DNA of 64,000 nucleotides from Chrysomallon squamiferum (GCA_012295275.1 CM022673.1:1328605-1392604), one strand, 5' to 3'; counted from the first letter of the stretch, positions 1 through 14,283 are shown. The notes: a model not told the origin generated them from the letters alone. A program made the numbers and translations.

Positions 1-469
1 ATCACATATAAAAAGTGTAGAAGAGAAAAAAAAAAAAAAAAAAAAAAAAAAACGATAAAAACCGTGTGGTTTATCCCTGCAAAACAAGATGTTTAGAAAC
101 CATTATCACGTAGAGTACACTTTGCATGTGGAGGATATTATATATGAACCACACCTGTTGTAAAGATTACTTTTTTTTGTTCTGTTATCTTCTCTTGAAA
201 ATGTTCACTGGTGCTTACAGTTATTTTTTAATTAAGTCATCACTATTGGCTACAGGATGCGAATCATTTGGACGCAGTTGCACGCCTAATAAAATCAAGT
301 CATTTATAAATCATTTCAACAGACTTTTTACACTTCGTTGGACAGGTATGGGTACACATTTCACGGATCGGTAACGTTTATTGTTATTTGCCTTTTGTGC
401 CAGGATCAACAATAATCAAAAAGAATAAAAACATGTTCTGCTAGCAACTGCTGCTATTAATAATAGTAA

Positions 470-733
470 TACTAGTAGCAGCAGTAGTAGCAGTGGCTGT
501 CAAAGTTGTAGTAGTTGTAGCATCAGTAGATATTGATTTTAGTAGTGTTAGTAGTAGTAGTAGCAGCAGCAGTAGTAGTAGTAGTAGTAACAATAGTAGT
601 AGTAGTAGTAGTAATTAAAGTCGTATTAAAAAAAGGATAACAGTTATAGAAGTTGTATAATGGTCCTATTAATAACAGCATTAATAATAGTAACAGTAAT
701 AGTACAGTAGTAGTAGCAGTAGTAGTGGTAGTG

Positions 734-800
<67 letters not shown>

Positions 801-815
801 CAGTACTATCAATTG
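470..815. repeat. (GTA/AGC)n trinucleotide microsatellite tract
   Basis: The stretch is almost entirely TAG/GTA/CAG triplets with interruptions. The purest run is about 731-798. Open frames across it are homopolymeric Val, Leu or Ser and are not coding. Confidence 0.95.
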
Positions 816-895
816 TTCGAATAGTAACAGCAGTGGTGATAGTAATAATAACGTTTTAAAACAACACATAAATCCGGCAGATCGAGTATTTAATT

Positions 896-1022
896 ATTCT
901 GGTGTTGAAGGTAGACGTAACTTTAAAAACACGTTCAGCCCAGTTGGCAGTGAGACAGAAACGCGCGGTAACAGTCTATTCACAGCGCGCGCACAGAGAC
1001 GCCAGCAGACGAAATGCGCCAT
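896..1022 (-). other. CpG-rich patch with a short ATG-led frame, possible 5' exon or promoter
   Basis: CpG dinucleotides cluster here, including GCGCGCG runs, unlike the AT-rich surroundings. On the minus strand an ATG in the context AAAATGGCG (1022-1020) opens about 42 codons rich in Arg and Cys and ends at a TAA near 896. I see no convincing splice donor and recognise no protein. It may be an unmethylated promoter island or chance. Confidence 0.15.
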
Positions 1023-1740
1023 TTTCGTAAACTTTACGTCGTTTATGTAAACACGATCTAAAAATAGTGAAATATGTGCACTCCTAACGTTGCTGGTTAC
1101 AGACTGATGCTATTTACTTAATGAGTTTATTGCCATAGATACTTTTATACAGTTCACCAACCTTTCTTTTATAAAAGAAAGAGGATTATTTAAAATGGAG
1201 AAACCGCGTTTGGATATTTAGAAATAGACTTTCTGCACGGTTGAGTACCATGAGCAAGAAATTAATGTATTTTAAAATGCAGCTTTTTTCTTGTTTCTTT
1301 TTTTTCTGATGCATTTCGAAAACATGGAAAAATGTTTGCAAAGTGGTTTCTTTTCGTTCCTTCGATTATTCTTTGAAGATTTTGAATGTTTTATTTTCGT
1401 TTAATAACAAATAATGATGGTACTTTGATAATACTTGTCGTTGTCAATACAGTTTAATTTGTAGTGAAAAAAAAAAAAAAAAAAAAAAAGAAAGAAAGAG
1501 AGGTGAAAATAGAAAATGTTCGAAATATTTTACTCAAGCACATTTAAAAGTAAATTTCTCAGATTTTTCCCTGTGAAATATACCTGTAAGAATGCACAGG
1601 AAAAATGTTACGTGTATCTAATAAATATCTATACAGAGCACAGCCTAGAACTGGATATAATCTCCACAGTGGTTCGATCGCTATGTATTCGATACTGTAT
1701 ATTAATATTTTTATAACTGAGCGACATGAACTTTCACTAA

Positions 1741-1807
1741 TAGCAGTGGTAGCAGTCGTCCTAGCAGTCGTCCTAGCAGTAGTGGCAGTAGCAACAGTAG
1801 CAGTTGC

Positions 1808-1847
<40 letters not shown>

Positions 1848-2010
1848 ATAGAAGTAGTAGTAGTAGTAGTAAAAGTAGTAGTTTTAATAATTATAAATAA
1901 GCAGCAGTATTAGAAGAAGTAGTAATACTAGTAGTAGTTGAAATAGCAATAGTAGTTGTTGTACTAGAAGAAGCAGCAGTAGTAGTTTTAGTAGTAGAAG
2001 GAGTTGTAGT
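1741..2010. repeat. (AGT)n trinucleotide microsatellite
   Basis: Degenerate to pure AGT/AGC triplets, purest at 1810-1845 and 1855-1875. It resembles the tract at 470-815. Confidence 0.93.
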
Positions 2011-2813
2011 GTTTATGTCATTCGTTGTTTAGTAAATATTTTTCTCAATCGCATTTTATGCAGCACATGTAAACAATTGTTAATAATTTGGTACTGGGAA
2101 CAAACATGTATAATTTACCTTGCTCAGTAAATCTATTAGAAACATAATTCTGCAAATAGTTGATTTTTGTTTGCATCTCACAGACACATAATCATAAACA
2201 TTGGACGACCTCTGCATGTTCTTACACGTAAACAGTCATTTCAGAACGTTGGTAATAACAGTATTATTATCTGCATGGTTTATTCTACGTAAACACGTCA
2301 AATTATGCAAACACTAAGGTCTCTTTATCTTACAGATCAAACGTCTGATTTTGTCTACCAGGAATTATAGAGAAGACAGTGCGTATTATCATTTGCATTA
2401 ATCTGCATAATCAGTCTTGTAAAGAGTTAAGAAAACAGCAAGTCATATGCACCAGTAGACTTGGGTAAATATCTCTGAACTGAATGATGGTATATAAAAT
2501 GCATAGCCAGGGGTGAAACACGGTATAAATATAATTAACGTTCGACTTATAACAAAAAGTTACCTGTGTTTGAACCTGTGCTGCTGTTGTGTGTTAAAAA
2601 GAGAGAGAGAAAAAAGAAGGAATTATTTAGTTTAATAAAATATTTAAAGTATTTGTCATATGTAGGTAAACAACGTTTTTAATCGTCTGTACATAATACT
2701 TATTTCACCGCTTGTCAAACGACAGTACAAACAGAAAAACAATCACTAGTATTATTACCCTTTGATATCTAAATAATGATTAGATAACGACTGATGTCAC
2801 AGCTTTATAGTAA

Positions 2814-2815
<2 letters not shown>
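2011..2815. other. AT-rich gene-less stretch
   Basis: No coding or RNA feature is recognisable on either strand. Codon frames are short and splice-like signals are isolated. Confidence 0.6.

Positions 2816-2853
<38 letters not shown>
2816..2853. repeat. (CA)n microsatellite
   Basis: About 19 uninterrupted CA units. Confidence 0.97.
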
Positions 2854-2857
<4 letters not shown>

Positions 2858-2889
2858 TCTAAAGAATCTAACATTTGTATTAAGTAAGA

Positions 2890-3170
2890 ATGTTAAAATT
2901 AATAATAATATAAATACATTTAAATGTGAATAAATAACGAATTATGTTAATAAATAAGGAAAAATATTAATTAATAAGGTATGTACATTAATAAATAACG
3001 TAAACATGTTAATAAATAACGTGATTATATTAAGAAATAATGAAATCTGTTAAGAAATAATGTAAAACGTTAATAAATAATACAAATATGTTAATAACGT
3101 AAAAACAATATTAATAAATAATACGATAGTGTTAATAAATAACGTAATTATTTTAATAAAATAATTTATT
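2890..3170. repeat. Minisatellite with TTAATAAATAACGTA core
   Basis: A roughly 21-25 bp motif containing GTTAATAAATAACGTA recurs with drift about ten times (for example near 2945, 2990, 3008, 3068 and 3130). Confidence 0.7.
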
Positions 3171-3923
3171 ATTTTATGAAGATAACGTAAGTATGCCATG
3201 AATAAATAAACAGATAAACAACATACAGATGATATAAATGACAAAGAAGAAAATAATTAAGAAGTCTAAGAACACAAATATAAGAAAAAAATATAGCAAA
3301 ATAATTTGTGAAAAAGTAAAAAAAATAAAGGAAATAAAACTGAAGAAGCAAAATTAGATGTATTAGGAGATTAAATAAATGAACATGTTGAAAGAACAGT
3401 GCAACACAAGTAAATCCTTATATACAAAATAATTACAAAATAAATAATATTTTTAAAAATAATAAAGAAAGAAAGAAGGAGAGAGTGAAGAATAAAAAAC
3501 TAAATGGAGTCTATGAAAAATAAAGACTGGATCAGTTTAAATAAAAATAACAGTAAACAAGTTAATAAATAAATAAATTGATTAAAAATAAATTTCTAAA
3601 ATCAACAACAGAAAGAAATTTAAGTTAGCAAAACTCATAAATAAACTCATAAAGAAGAAAAAGAAAAGAGAATAAGATAAAACAAAAAAAAAACAGAATA
3701 AGAAACTAAACTGTAACTTAAAAGACCCGTATGAATAAATTTAAGTTATCAAATAAATAAATATATAAAATTAAATCAAAAATAGAGAGAAGTATTAATA
3801 AAGATAAGGAGGAACAAGTGGAAATACAGAAGAAAAATAAAATAAATATAAGGAGAGCAATTTGAACTAAACAAAATAAGCAAACAGAAGATAACAAAAC
3901 AACTCATAAATTAAATGAAGAGA

Positions 3924-3954
<31 letters not shown>

Positions 3955-6629
3955 AGATGGAAATGTCAATGTAGTATAAGAAAACTTGAAATGAAAAAGA
4001 AGCAGAAAAATGAGAATAAAATACAAGATTATTACATTAACTCATAAATTCAAATATTCTGATTTAAGAACTTACTGATCACGATCTTAATTCTACATAT
4101 ATGAATCATTTGCACTGGAAATCTTTTCAACATAAGTCAAGCTTAGTCCTCTTTTTCATGCAACAATGATTCAGGCTTTCAAAAGCTTTGTTAAATTCAA
4201 AGAACATAAAGAAAACAAAAACCTACGTTTTGAACAAGGAAGAAAAAAAAAAAAAAAAAAAAGTAAATGAAACCACACTCCGCCCACCACCTTTGGCCGG
4301 TATTTTGTTGAGTTTCTGTAATGACCACTAAATGTCCAGTACATCAGATTTGTTCCGATCTAACGAGGAGGACTTCATCGCAGTAAGATCAGCGATCGTT
4401 AGAAGAAGAAGAAAAATAGCATATGTTTTGTTCTGTCTGTTTGTTCACCCCGGTCACAGTGAAATGTGAAGATTCCAGCGTATTAAATTCTGAAAGTCGA
4501 TTAGTACCATGGGACATTATTTGTCTAAGTTACTGATGTGATCTGCACTCTGTGACAACAAATCATTTAACGCAGGCCGAAAGAAAAACAATAATCCTGT
4601 AACGAAACTTGGCTTAATGAAAATCTCCTTGACAAGGAAAAGACAGAAACGTGATCTGAGGTTTCAGTGAGCACAAACGTAGAGCTACAAAGTGGTTTAA
4701 CGCTCACGTGACCTCTGGGGTTCTAAATCAAAGAAAATGTCTTTGAATTTGACAAAGGTTTTCAAAGCCAAGCCTGCTGCTTGTAAGAAAGAAAAAAAGA
4801 AAAAAAAAACGGGATAAAGTTGCATTTATAAACTGCAGAAATTCCAACTACAAACAATTATGTTTAAAATCGTGAGCTGTAAATTTCTAAAAAAACCCAA
4901 TAAAAAACCACCAAAACCCCCTCAAAAATGTCTTTGGATCTCAAAAAGCTTTCCTAAACAAATATGATTCATTGTTGTAAGAAAAATGAGAAAAAGCCAG
5001 TCTTAATATTTATAAAAAAAATTAACAGTTCAAATAAAAGTTCAAATACATAGATTCAAGATCGTGATATGTAAGTGGAAGATTTGCACAGCATGGCTAG
5101 TAACAAGGAGGAAGTGTTAATATCGAGTTATGTTCATCCGTGAGATACGAGTTATGTTCATGCCGTGAGATACGAGTGACCTTGCGCAAAACGAAAACAC
5201 CTACGTACGATAACACTGAGTAACGTGTTGCTTCTGGAGGTTTGTTTGTTTGATGTTCAGTGAACATGAACTCCTACACATTCTTTTTTTACGTCAGATG
5301 CTTAGTTACATTTCTAAACCCACACACGTATTATCCTCTAGCTCACTTGTTACAACTGTTTAAAACAAATTCAAATAAGCAGATTTGCTGCACTATCACA
5401 GCAGTCTGCTGGTACAAAAAGCTTCAGATGCTCCCGAAAAAAATGGAAATGGGTTAAGTTAAGAAAGAAAGACATGGGTGACCCTTTTAACTCTCTGTCA
5501 TTTCAACAGGCCTAACTAACTGTGGCTCGAACATACAGTAATCAAATTCTTAATTCTCATACCTGGCGCTAAATTGGGCGTATTTCTTACACCTAGAAGA
5601 AAGGTATAGAGCTAATGGAGTTTATTGTTGTGGGGTGACCTCCTAATTATAATTTTATAGAGACAAAAATGGTGGTGTTTAGATTCCTTGTAACGTTACT
5701 GATTTATTGTCATTCTTAGTTATTACCAAAGATTTCCTGCTAAGAAAAATAAAAAAGAATATAGATAATTTTGTTTTTTCTTTCACCAAACATAACTTTA
5801 ATTGAAACAAAATATGGTTCTAATGCCGATTTATGTCTATGTGTAATAAGAATTCTGTACAATTTAAAAAATTGAATTAAAAAAAGTAAAATAAAAATCA
5901 GTAGTTAAGGGATGAAGTAATTATTTTTTCTTTACGTCAATCATTAGATATAAAAAAAAAAAAAATCGTCAAAAATCATTTAAAATAAATCAAATCTCCC
6001 AGACTCTTTTTTTTTTTTTTGTTTTTTTTTGTCATATTACTTCAAAACTGAAATACTAAATCTGGATTTTCTCTTCACCACCCGCTGCTAAATGAACTGT
6101 TAGATTAATTCGTCTAGAATTCGACAAAAATGTAGACGGCAACCAGCTGAAGAATTTACAAATGAAAAACAGAAAAAAAAAAAAAAAAAAAACGTTAAGT
6201 GTGCATTTTGCAATTTAAATTTCAATCGTCTAAATTATTTATCCTAATGAAGAACTGTTTTATGAGGGTCAAACACACATGAAACCATTGGTGAGTGTCA
6301 TCCCAACAGATCTCAGTTGCATGATATCTCAGCTTGCAAGCTGCATACACCGAACGAACTCCCAGTGGTTTCAGAGCTTGTGTTGAAAAGGGTGAGATCT
6401 CTGTGCGTTATTTTCATTTATTTTGTTAATATTAATAGTTCGGGAGAGTGATTTTTATCTGTTCCAAGCACCGACAGTGTTCCGTAATATTCATCTGGAA
6501 TAGTGGCGCCAGACGTTCCAGTAAGACAGAAAGTTGTGTGAAAGTGACATTAATAACCTGTCAATAATATTAATAAATTTGTGTCTGAAACCTTGAAGTT
6601 CAGTGATGTAGCTATACACTTGCACTAAG
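3171..6629. other. AT-rich gene-less stretch
   Basis: A-rich up to 4000, with a poly(T) run at 3926-3949 and several poly(A) runs. Around 5122-5178 a ~25-bp segment containing GAGTTATGTTCAT and CGTGAGATACGAG is duplicated in tandem. I see no gene, tRNA or transposon ends. Confidence 0.55.
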
Positions 6630-6790
6630 TGTGTGTGTGTGTGTGTGTGTGGGTGAATGAATGTGTGTGTGTGTGTGTGTGTGTGGGTGAATGTATCTGT
6701 GTGGGTATATGTATGTATAACTTATGTATGTATATGTATGTGTGTATATATATATTTATTTATTTAATTATTTATTTATTTTGTATGTGT
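6630..6790. repeat. (TG)n followed by GTAT and TTTA repeats
   Basis: Two (TG)n runs flank GGTGAATGAATG, then degenerate (TATG)n and (TTTA)n follow. Confidence 0.9.
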
Positions 6791-7610
6791 AAGTAAATGC
6801 ATATCTGTCTATATATTTATCACATGTGTAAACCAAACAGACCATCTTCAAACAAACAAACATTTGTTTTTATTAGTGATAATAAATACTTTACTGTAAT
6901 ATATATCTTTCCGAATCAAGAACAAAAACTAATTCTTACTACGAAAATGATTAATTTCAAAACACTTATTTTCCAGTATATACATACTGTGTATTTCTCA
7001 AATGTCACTCAAACGATGCAAAATATCGCATCCCAGAAATAACTACTTTTATAATTTGAAAAAAGAAACTTGATGCTCTTTATTCACTAGTAAACACGGA
7101 TCGAATATCTAGACTTTTTCAAAAGGAGAAGAAAAACCACTGACGAGCATTACGAAGAAATCAAAAGAGATCAGGAGGTTTTTCAATGATTCAAAAACAT
7201 TACACGCTGTAAGCCAGATGTCTGCTTTCTTTCCGCAAACACGCTTGTTGTCTTTTTTAAATACCTCTGCGTACGTACAGTACACTGTTACACGCTCAGA
7301 AAGACGCCAAGTAATTTGTAAACATTTAGAAAACACTGAGTTTGATTAAGTCGCAATATGATAATCCCTACTGACAGAAACAATCCATAATACATTTTAC
7401 AAAAAAAAGGTAGCTGATTCTCATTTGCAAGCCACGGCGTCCCAGAAGTATCAGATAATAACTGATGTGTATGTTTAAGGCGTAATGATGTAAATGAGTA
7501 AAACAATAATTGTTGTGAATTACAGACACTTGATAAATATGTTGTGTAGCGGGAAAGTGCTTCTGGTTTATGTGAACGAAAACATTTAATAGTCTTGTAA
7601 TGTGTATTTT

Positions 7611-7645
<35 letters not shown>
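7611..7645. repeat. Poly(T) tract
   Basis: An almost pure run of T that precedes TCTG/TATC repeats. Confidence 0.95.
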
Positions 7646-7669
7646 CTAACTATTTATTAGTGTGCCTAT

Positions 7670-7999
<330 letters not shown>

Positions 8000-8115
8000 G
8001 TGTTTGGCAAGTTTAAGTTTAAACAGATGTACAGTTTAAATAAAAACGTTAGAAATTTCAGTGTCATTTTTTGGTGTGTGTTTTTTAGAATTATTAATAC
8101 TTTCTCGGAATTTCT

Positions 8116-8144
8116 GGGTTAGGCTGGCTACCTTCCAGACCATA
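8116..8144 (+). repeat. Dispersed repeat fragment, copy 1
   Basis: A 29-bp segment starting GGGTTAGGCTG and ending ACCATA matches 10186-10214 at 25 of 29 positions. Both copies lie beside long (TC)n tracts. This suggests a dispersed, possibly SINE-derived element; the family is unidentified. Confidence 0.5.
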
Positions 8145-8359
8145 TAACGTGTAGTCACCATTCTTTTGCAGTAAATAAATATGTTTGTATTGTACTATGG
8201 CGCAGTCGACGAACAGCCAAATTTAATTTATTTAATATCACATTTTTTAAAGTAAATTAAAATCTTTCTTCATTTGTTACAGTGTTTTTCTTTACATATT
8301 TTTTGTTTATATGCCAGCGTTTTTTAATCATATTATAAATTACCGCTTTTTTATTTTTT

Positions 8360-8555
8360 TATTTTTTTTTATTTTATATATGTATGCATGTATTATATGT
8401 AAGTATTTATATGTGTATATATCTATGTATGTATGAATGTATGTAGGTATGTAGGCTTGTATTTGTTTTACTAGTACTACTACGACTACGACGACTACTA
8501 CTACTACAGCTACTCTATTATTATTATCATCATCATTGTCATTATCACTGTTATT
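8360..8555. repeat. TATG, TAC and ATC simple repeats
   Basis: (TATG)n at 8375-8460, (TAC/GAC)n at 8470-8515, and (ATT/ATC)n at 8517-8555, all imperfect. Confidence 0.85.
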
Positions 8556-9832
8556 ACAATTTATCATTCATTAGTTCGGTCTCTCTGACATGTCTGGCAA
8601 TAAGCAAATCTGAGGACGCTTTGATCATCACAAGAAAGAAAATTAGAAATTTAACAATCTGCTTCGACTATCACTGAGTTATTCACCGTAACAATATCAG
8701 CACAACAGACGTGTTTCAACATCGGTTCATACGTCCCCACCGTGCTGAATAATCGATTGTGACTGTCTTTTGTATTCAGCTGTTTCACTCGTTCTTTGAT
8801 TAATTAGCCTAATGAATATAATTGGCTTCGTTTTCTGATTCGACGAAACGAAAACGTAACAGAATCGTACGTGTGGAAGTAATGGCGTCCTGTCTCTTGG
8901 CGATAACAAGCTTCTGCCGAAAATAAATTTTAAAAATTAAATAAATAAAAACTTAGATAATTAAACTTTAAATTGTTATTTCAGTGATTAAACGCCAAGT
9001 TGTGAGTCTTTGATCCTCGGGCTATTGTATTAGTGAAAGATTCAGAACAATTGTTCCTTGACGTATTATTAAATTCGTATATCCAAAAGAATATCCAGAA
9101 TTATGCGTTATTTAATGAAAGATGGACAGAGAGACAGAGAGACAGATAGAGAGAGATACAGATAGACAGATAAACGCAGAGAGAAAGAAAGAGTGAGAGA
9201 CAGAAGGAAGGAGAATGATGAAGAGATGAAAAAAGGTGGGGAAGTTTATAGATGAAGACCCACTGACAGGTACAAGAGTCTTGGAATATTTTTTTGTTTC
9301 TTATTCTGCTATATTATGGACGTGATTTACAGTAAACATATCCTTCGGTAAACGATCAACTCTAAAAATTCACTGTAATTAGTTTAAGTATTACTGAACT
9401 GACTCGACATCGCACGTAACAGTAATTCTTGTGTAAACAGGCGACTTGAACGCAGGGTGAACAACCGCTGCTGCCCTGTATCAGGTTTACGGACGTTGTC
9501 GATGATGTCGTGTGATATGATGATGAATGACCACAGCGTGTTTGCTGACCGAGAAGTGAACAGGGCAACAAACGACTGGATCAGAAATTATCACAACTTA
9601 CTTGTAACTGTCCTTGTCCAGCCTGATGTTCATTGTATGTCAAAGAGTTCATTGATTCTGTGTAATGAAATTCTGAATCGTGATATTAAAGAATACGACG
9701 TCCTTGATATTAATTTTAGTCATGACTGTGTGGTGATTATACTGACCGAGATAATGTTTTTTAAATTGGAATGTGTTACATATTTATGATTAACATACTC
9801 GTGAAAGAGATGATGGTAACACTTCCAATATC

Positions 9833-9836
<4 letters not shown>
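8556..9836. other. Gene-less stretch of mixed composition
   Basis: Short open frames at 9362-9571 (minus) and 9457-9789 (plus) overlap on opposite strands. Neither shows a recognisable domain or splice structure. 9120-9215 is degenerate GACA/GAGA. Confidence 0.5.
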
Positions 9837-9928
<92 letters not shown>

Positions 9929-9943
9929 CCTCCCTCCCTCCCT
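9837..9943. repeat. (TC)n then (CCCT)n microsatellite
   Basis: A near-perfect (TC)n run to about 9924, followed by five CCCT units. Confidence 0.97.
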
Positions 9944-10185
9944 GCTTCACTCCCTCTCTAACAAAATATATATATTTCTCTTTCATTTCACTCTTTCGAT
10001 AATGAGCTATCTATCTGTCTCTTTGTTTGTCTGTCTATCTATCTACATGTCCATTCTTCAATCCATCCGTCTATTTATTGATCTATCTTTCTTTCTATCT
10101 GTCTATAAGTATTTTTACCTCCCTCTGTCGTAGTTGTTCTCTCCCCCTTGCTCTCTCTTTGAGTTTAAAGTTTCTACAGAATTCA

Positions 10186-10211
10186 GGGTTAGGCTGACTG
10201 CTTTCCAAACC

Positions 10212-10214
<3 letters not shown>
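10186..10214 (+). repeat. Dispersed repeat fragment, copy 2
   Basis: Partner of 8116-8144 (25 of 29 identical). It abuts the (TC)n tract at 10215 directly, so the TC array may have grown from the end of the element. Confidence 0.5.
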
Positions 10215-10300
<86 letters not shown>

Positions 10301-10310
10301 ATATATATAC
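10215..10310. repeat. (TC)n microsatellite with short (TA)n end
   Basis: About 41 TC units, then GTATATATATATAC. Confidence 0.97.
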
Positions 10311-10661
10311 ATCTGACTCTCCAGTAATTATCTTTGTCAGTATTTATATATCTCTCTATCTGTCTATCTTTCTATCTATCTATCTATTTGTATATACTTA
10401 CGTTTATATTTAGAAAGAAAAAGATTTAAACGTAATATTTAGGAATACGAAAAAAAAATTATATGCTTTTCAGGAAGAAATAAATTGATAGCACAAATGT
10501 GTCATAAATGATACAAATAATCAAATTTATTTTACATAACCTTGAAATTTATTTAAAAGTCAAACTAAGGTTTATGCCAACTATTTACAGAATTAAGATA
10601 TTCTCAAACCTTATGCATTAACAGTTTGTTTTTTGGTGATTTTGTTTTGAATTTGAATTAC

Positions 10662-10697
<36 letters not shown>

Positions 10698-11447
10698 TCG
10701 TAAATAAATTAATAAAATTAGAATGTACTGCAAAATTATTTTCTTTGACTTTAGGGTTACGCCATTTTGATGATATTTCCTGTTATTAGAAGAAAATAAA
10801 GAAAAACATTAAATGTACTTTTACAAAGAAGAATTAAATATATCTCAATTTCAGTTTGCTAAAGTTTATTAAACCTGTGACTTCTTCTTTAATTATTTTA
10901 TTTTTTTTCCTATTTTAATATTTGCTCAAGAATGAGTAAGAGAAAAATCATTCTTCAAAACAGGTTTAAAAAAAACAGAAAAAAAAAAAAAATAATCATT
11001 ACATTTAAGCTTGACGTGTTTTCATTAAATTCTACTACAATCACGTGTTCTTCTTTTCTTTTTGTATTAATTCTGGCATTTCGGTTCTGTTTCTAATTAC
11101 TGCTTAAAAACAATCGAAATGTCATCTCCAGCTTTGTTTTCTTTCTTAGTTTACTCGCGTTTACAAATAAACAGCATGTAAGAAAATTATAGAGGTGTGA
11201 CTGTGACACAAAACAAAAAAAAAAAAAAAAGTAAAATTAACATTTGTCTCGCCCACGCGTATCTTTGATACTTCCGCTAGTAAGATGTGTAGGAAAAGCA
11301 AAATAACAATTTATGTTATCTTTTTTTTTCTTCTTTGTTTTCGTACCTTATAATTATCTGTAAAAATTTATAAATATTATTTTTTAAAAGAACGCTTTTA
11401 GGAGCAATAAATGGATTTATTTCTGGTTAATATATTAATAAATTACT
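10311..11447. other. AT-rich gene-less stretch
   Basis: Contains TATC repeats to 10390 and a poly(T) run at 10665-10692. No gene is seen. Confidence 0.6.
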
Positions 11448-11461
11448 TTGTTATTATTATT

Positions 11462-11497
<36 letters not shown>

Positions 11498-11655
11498 ATT
11501 GTTGTTATCAGTAGTAGTAGCAGTAACACTACTAATTAATAAAAAAAAAAACTAAGCAAACAAAACAAACGAAAAGGAAAAACAAACTAGTAAGCCAGTA
11601 AATAAACAAACAAAAAAATATAAATAAATAAATAAAAAAATATATATATATATAA

Positions 11656-11695
<40 letters not shown>

Positions 11696-11698
11696 ATA
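11448..11698. repeat. (TTG)n, (TAG)n and (TAAA)n simple repeats
   Basis: (TTG)n at 11464-11505, TAG units at 11510-11525, then (TAAA)n at 11610-11698 with an internal (TA)n. Confidence 0.9.
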
Positions 11699-12922
11699 GG
11701 TCTAGCATGTTCCAAATTTGGATAAAACTAAAATTAATTAAACTTACTTTTCGCATAAACAGAACATCCAAAAGGTAAATCCATTAAAAATGAAAGTTAT
11801 TATCGTAAATCACACAAATGTCACATTTAGCAGCACAGACGAATACAAAGAAGTAACAGACGCTTCTAGGTAACTGACGTCATTAACTATTATGACGTAA
11901 AATGTTAAATACTTAATGCCGTAAAGGTACTATATTTTTTTTTTATCTATCTCTTTAACTTGTTTTTAATCTTTCTTTTCTAACTCTCTATTTATTGTTG
12001 TTGTTGTTGTTGTTATTATTATTATTATAAATTTAAAAAAAAAAAATAGAAGTCTTCTATGGAAATAAAAAGTTTGTCTATTTAAAAGAAAAATTTGTCT
12101 AAATTCGATATTTAAGTAATTGTTAACGAACACAAGTCCATGCTGTCTTATACACACACACAAACAAATGTCTTTATAATAATTAAAAAACTGTATTCAC
12201 TGCGACACAGTACGACATCCAGAGGTAATTTTACTCTTCTCCACTATTTTCCCAGTTTGTTCTATAATCCAATATTTTTAATCATCAAAATATAGACTAA
12301 AGGGTATGCTTATATTTTTAGTTATTCAATAATTATAGTGTTTAAATTAAAATATATAAAAATCGGAATCCTAATTTTGAATCTGACGAAAGCAGACGGT
12401 CTGGTGACAAACAGCAATACAGTACCAGACTGATTATCTATTTTAGCAACATGTGCTTTTATTTCAGCCTCTATTATGAACAGCGCCTATTTTCGTGAAA
12501 ATTATTTTGTGTTTCTTTTGTCACTTTGTATACGACTGCTTTGTCGTCCACATCTACGGAATTTAACGAATCCGAGTTCATTAATAGCACAGCTTGTGGT
12601 TAGAGTTCTTTCCCCTTCAAAAAAAAAAAAAAACACACACACACAAAAAAAAAAAAAAAAAACTGATAAAATAAAATTTTAACACTACTTCAGACTTCAT
12701 TTTTTTCGCTCTTTTTTTTTTTTTTTTTTTGTGTGTGTGTTTGGTTTTTTTAAGGCAGAAATTAACATCACCTTTTAATAATAGTCATTTAGCGTATTTA
12801 CTGCGCAGTACGGAAGTGCTTTTTCTTAATATTTATTTTTTAACATTATTACCTATGTATGACATGAAGGACAGTAATTCCTTACCTTCACCATCACACA
12901 AAATTAATATATAAGAGAGGAA

Positions 12923-12954
<32 letters not shown>

Positions 12955-13814
12955 TTACATTATTTAACATTTGAAGGTATAATAATGTAAAGATGTTCTT
13001 AAAGGCAAGTCAAAAAGACAAGCTAAAACCTTTGAGCACTTCGAAGCTGCAGTTAGACTGTGCATTGCTGTTAGGCTCACTGTCTTAAATATGACAGCAC
13101 GTGAAAGGTCTCGGAAGTTTCTAGAAATGTGTCTTGCTAATGCACTGTTATTATTAGCGGTTTTCTCTGTGCTGTGATTACGTATTTCCACCACACTGTG
13201 TTAATACAGCATAATTATATTAAGAAAAAACAGCCCAATTAAACAGAGTTATATATATAAAAAAGAAGTTATAAAAGAAATAAACATAGCATTTGATATT
13301 GCCAATCACCTGCTGGCACTTTTACGTCAGTTCAGTGCAGTTCTTTAATCGTCAAGTGAGCCTGACGTTATGACACCTCGGCAAACATAAAAACAGAGAT
13401 TAATAAGAAACGATTCCGGATAATATCGTTAATGTACAATCAGCAGGAAGTTATACTAGCCACCTGCGGCCATACTTTTTTTTCTTTAATTCTGTTTTCG
13501 TTTATTTTTGTTATTTTAAATTTTTGGACTATTAGAAAATTAAAAAAAAAAAAAAATTCTTTCGATGAATGCTAATTGATATATATTTTTTTCATATCAA
13601 AGGTAAATAATTCTGCATGCTTTAAATGTTTGTAAAGAAGATATTAGTATAGAAAAAACCAGATATTTTTTTTAATTGAAATATTGCAGAAGTCACTTTC
13701 TTTTTCTTCTACTTTTCCACCCTCCTAGTATTTATGGTTTTAAGAAAAAAGATTTGTTTTAAATAATGCAAATGTTTGTAAAGAAGATATTAGTATAGAA
13801 AAAAACAGATGATA

Positions 13815-13819
<5 letters not shown>
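11699..13819. other. Gene-less stretch with short A/T tracts
   Basis: Holds poly(A)/poly(T) runs near 12620-12660 and 12713-12730, and (ATT)n at 12926-12955. A segment at 12588-12610 (TAGCACAGC...GGTTAGAG) resembles a tRNA A box followed by an A-rich tail, but no B box is present. No gene is supported. Confidence 0.5.

Positions 13820-13889
<70 letters not shown>
13820..13889. repeat. (AG)n microsatellite
   Basis: About 35 uninterrupted AG units. Confidence 0.98.
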
Positions 13890-13892
<3 letters not shown>

Positions 13893-14283
13893 AAAAAGGT
13901 ACTGATGATCGAACGAAAGAGAAAGGCATAGAAACAGAGAAAAGATTAAAAAAAAGAAGTACATGTATTCGGAGAGCGAGTGGGAGAACGTGATAAACAG
14001 AGAGATATCTGTGTTAGCAGGTCTTCCTGTGAAGCACGAACAATGAGATAAATTTTCTAATTGGCAGGGCTCACTTGTTACTACTGAAGCTTGAACCACT
14101 TACGTCAGGCGTAATAGATAATGAGGTACACGTGTACACACAGCAAGAGGCAGGAATCAAAAGTGACACTGCCAGCAGCGAGGAATGGTGTTACAGTGAG
14201 GTAGGTTTAATGCTCTCCGCAAAAACAGATCTGGGACAGGTCCTGGTTTACTCTTTACGACGTAAATAATAAAATCAAGAAGA

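Noticed and set aside
653-869. Poly-Val and poly-Leu frames
   Set aside because: Products of the (GTA)n tract.
9457-9789. 110-codon plus-strand frame
   Set aside because: Compositionally more complex than most, but has no recognisable domain, no splice sites, and overlaps another frame on the opposite strand.
12540-12680. tRNA-like A box with A-rich tail
   Set aside because: No B box or target duplication, so a SINE cannot be supported.
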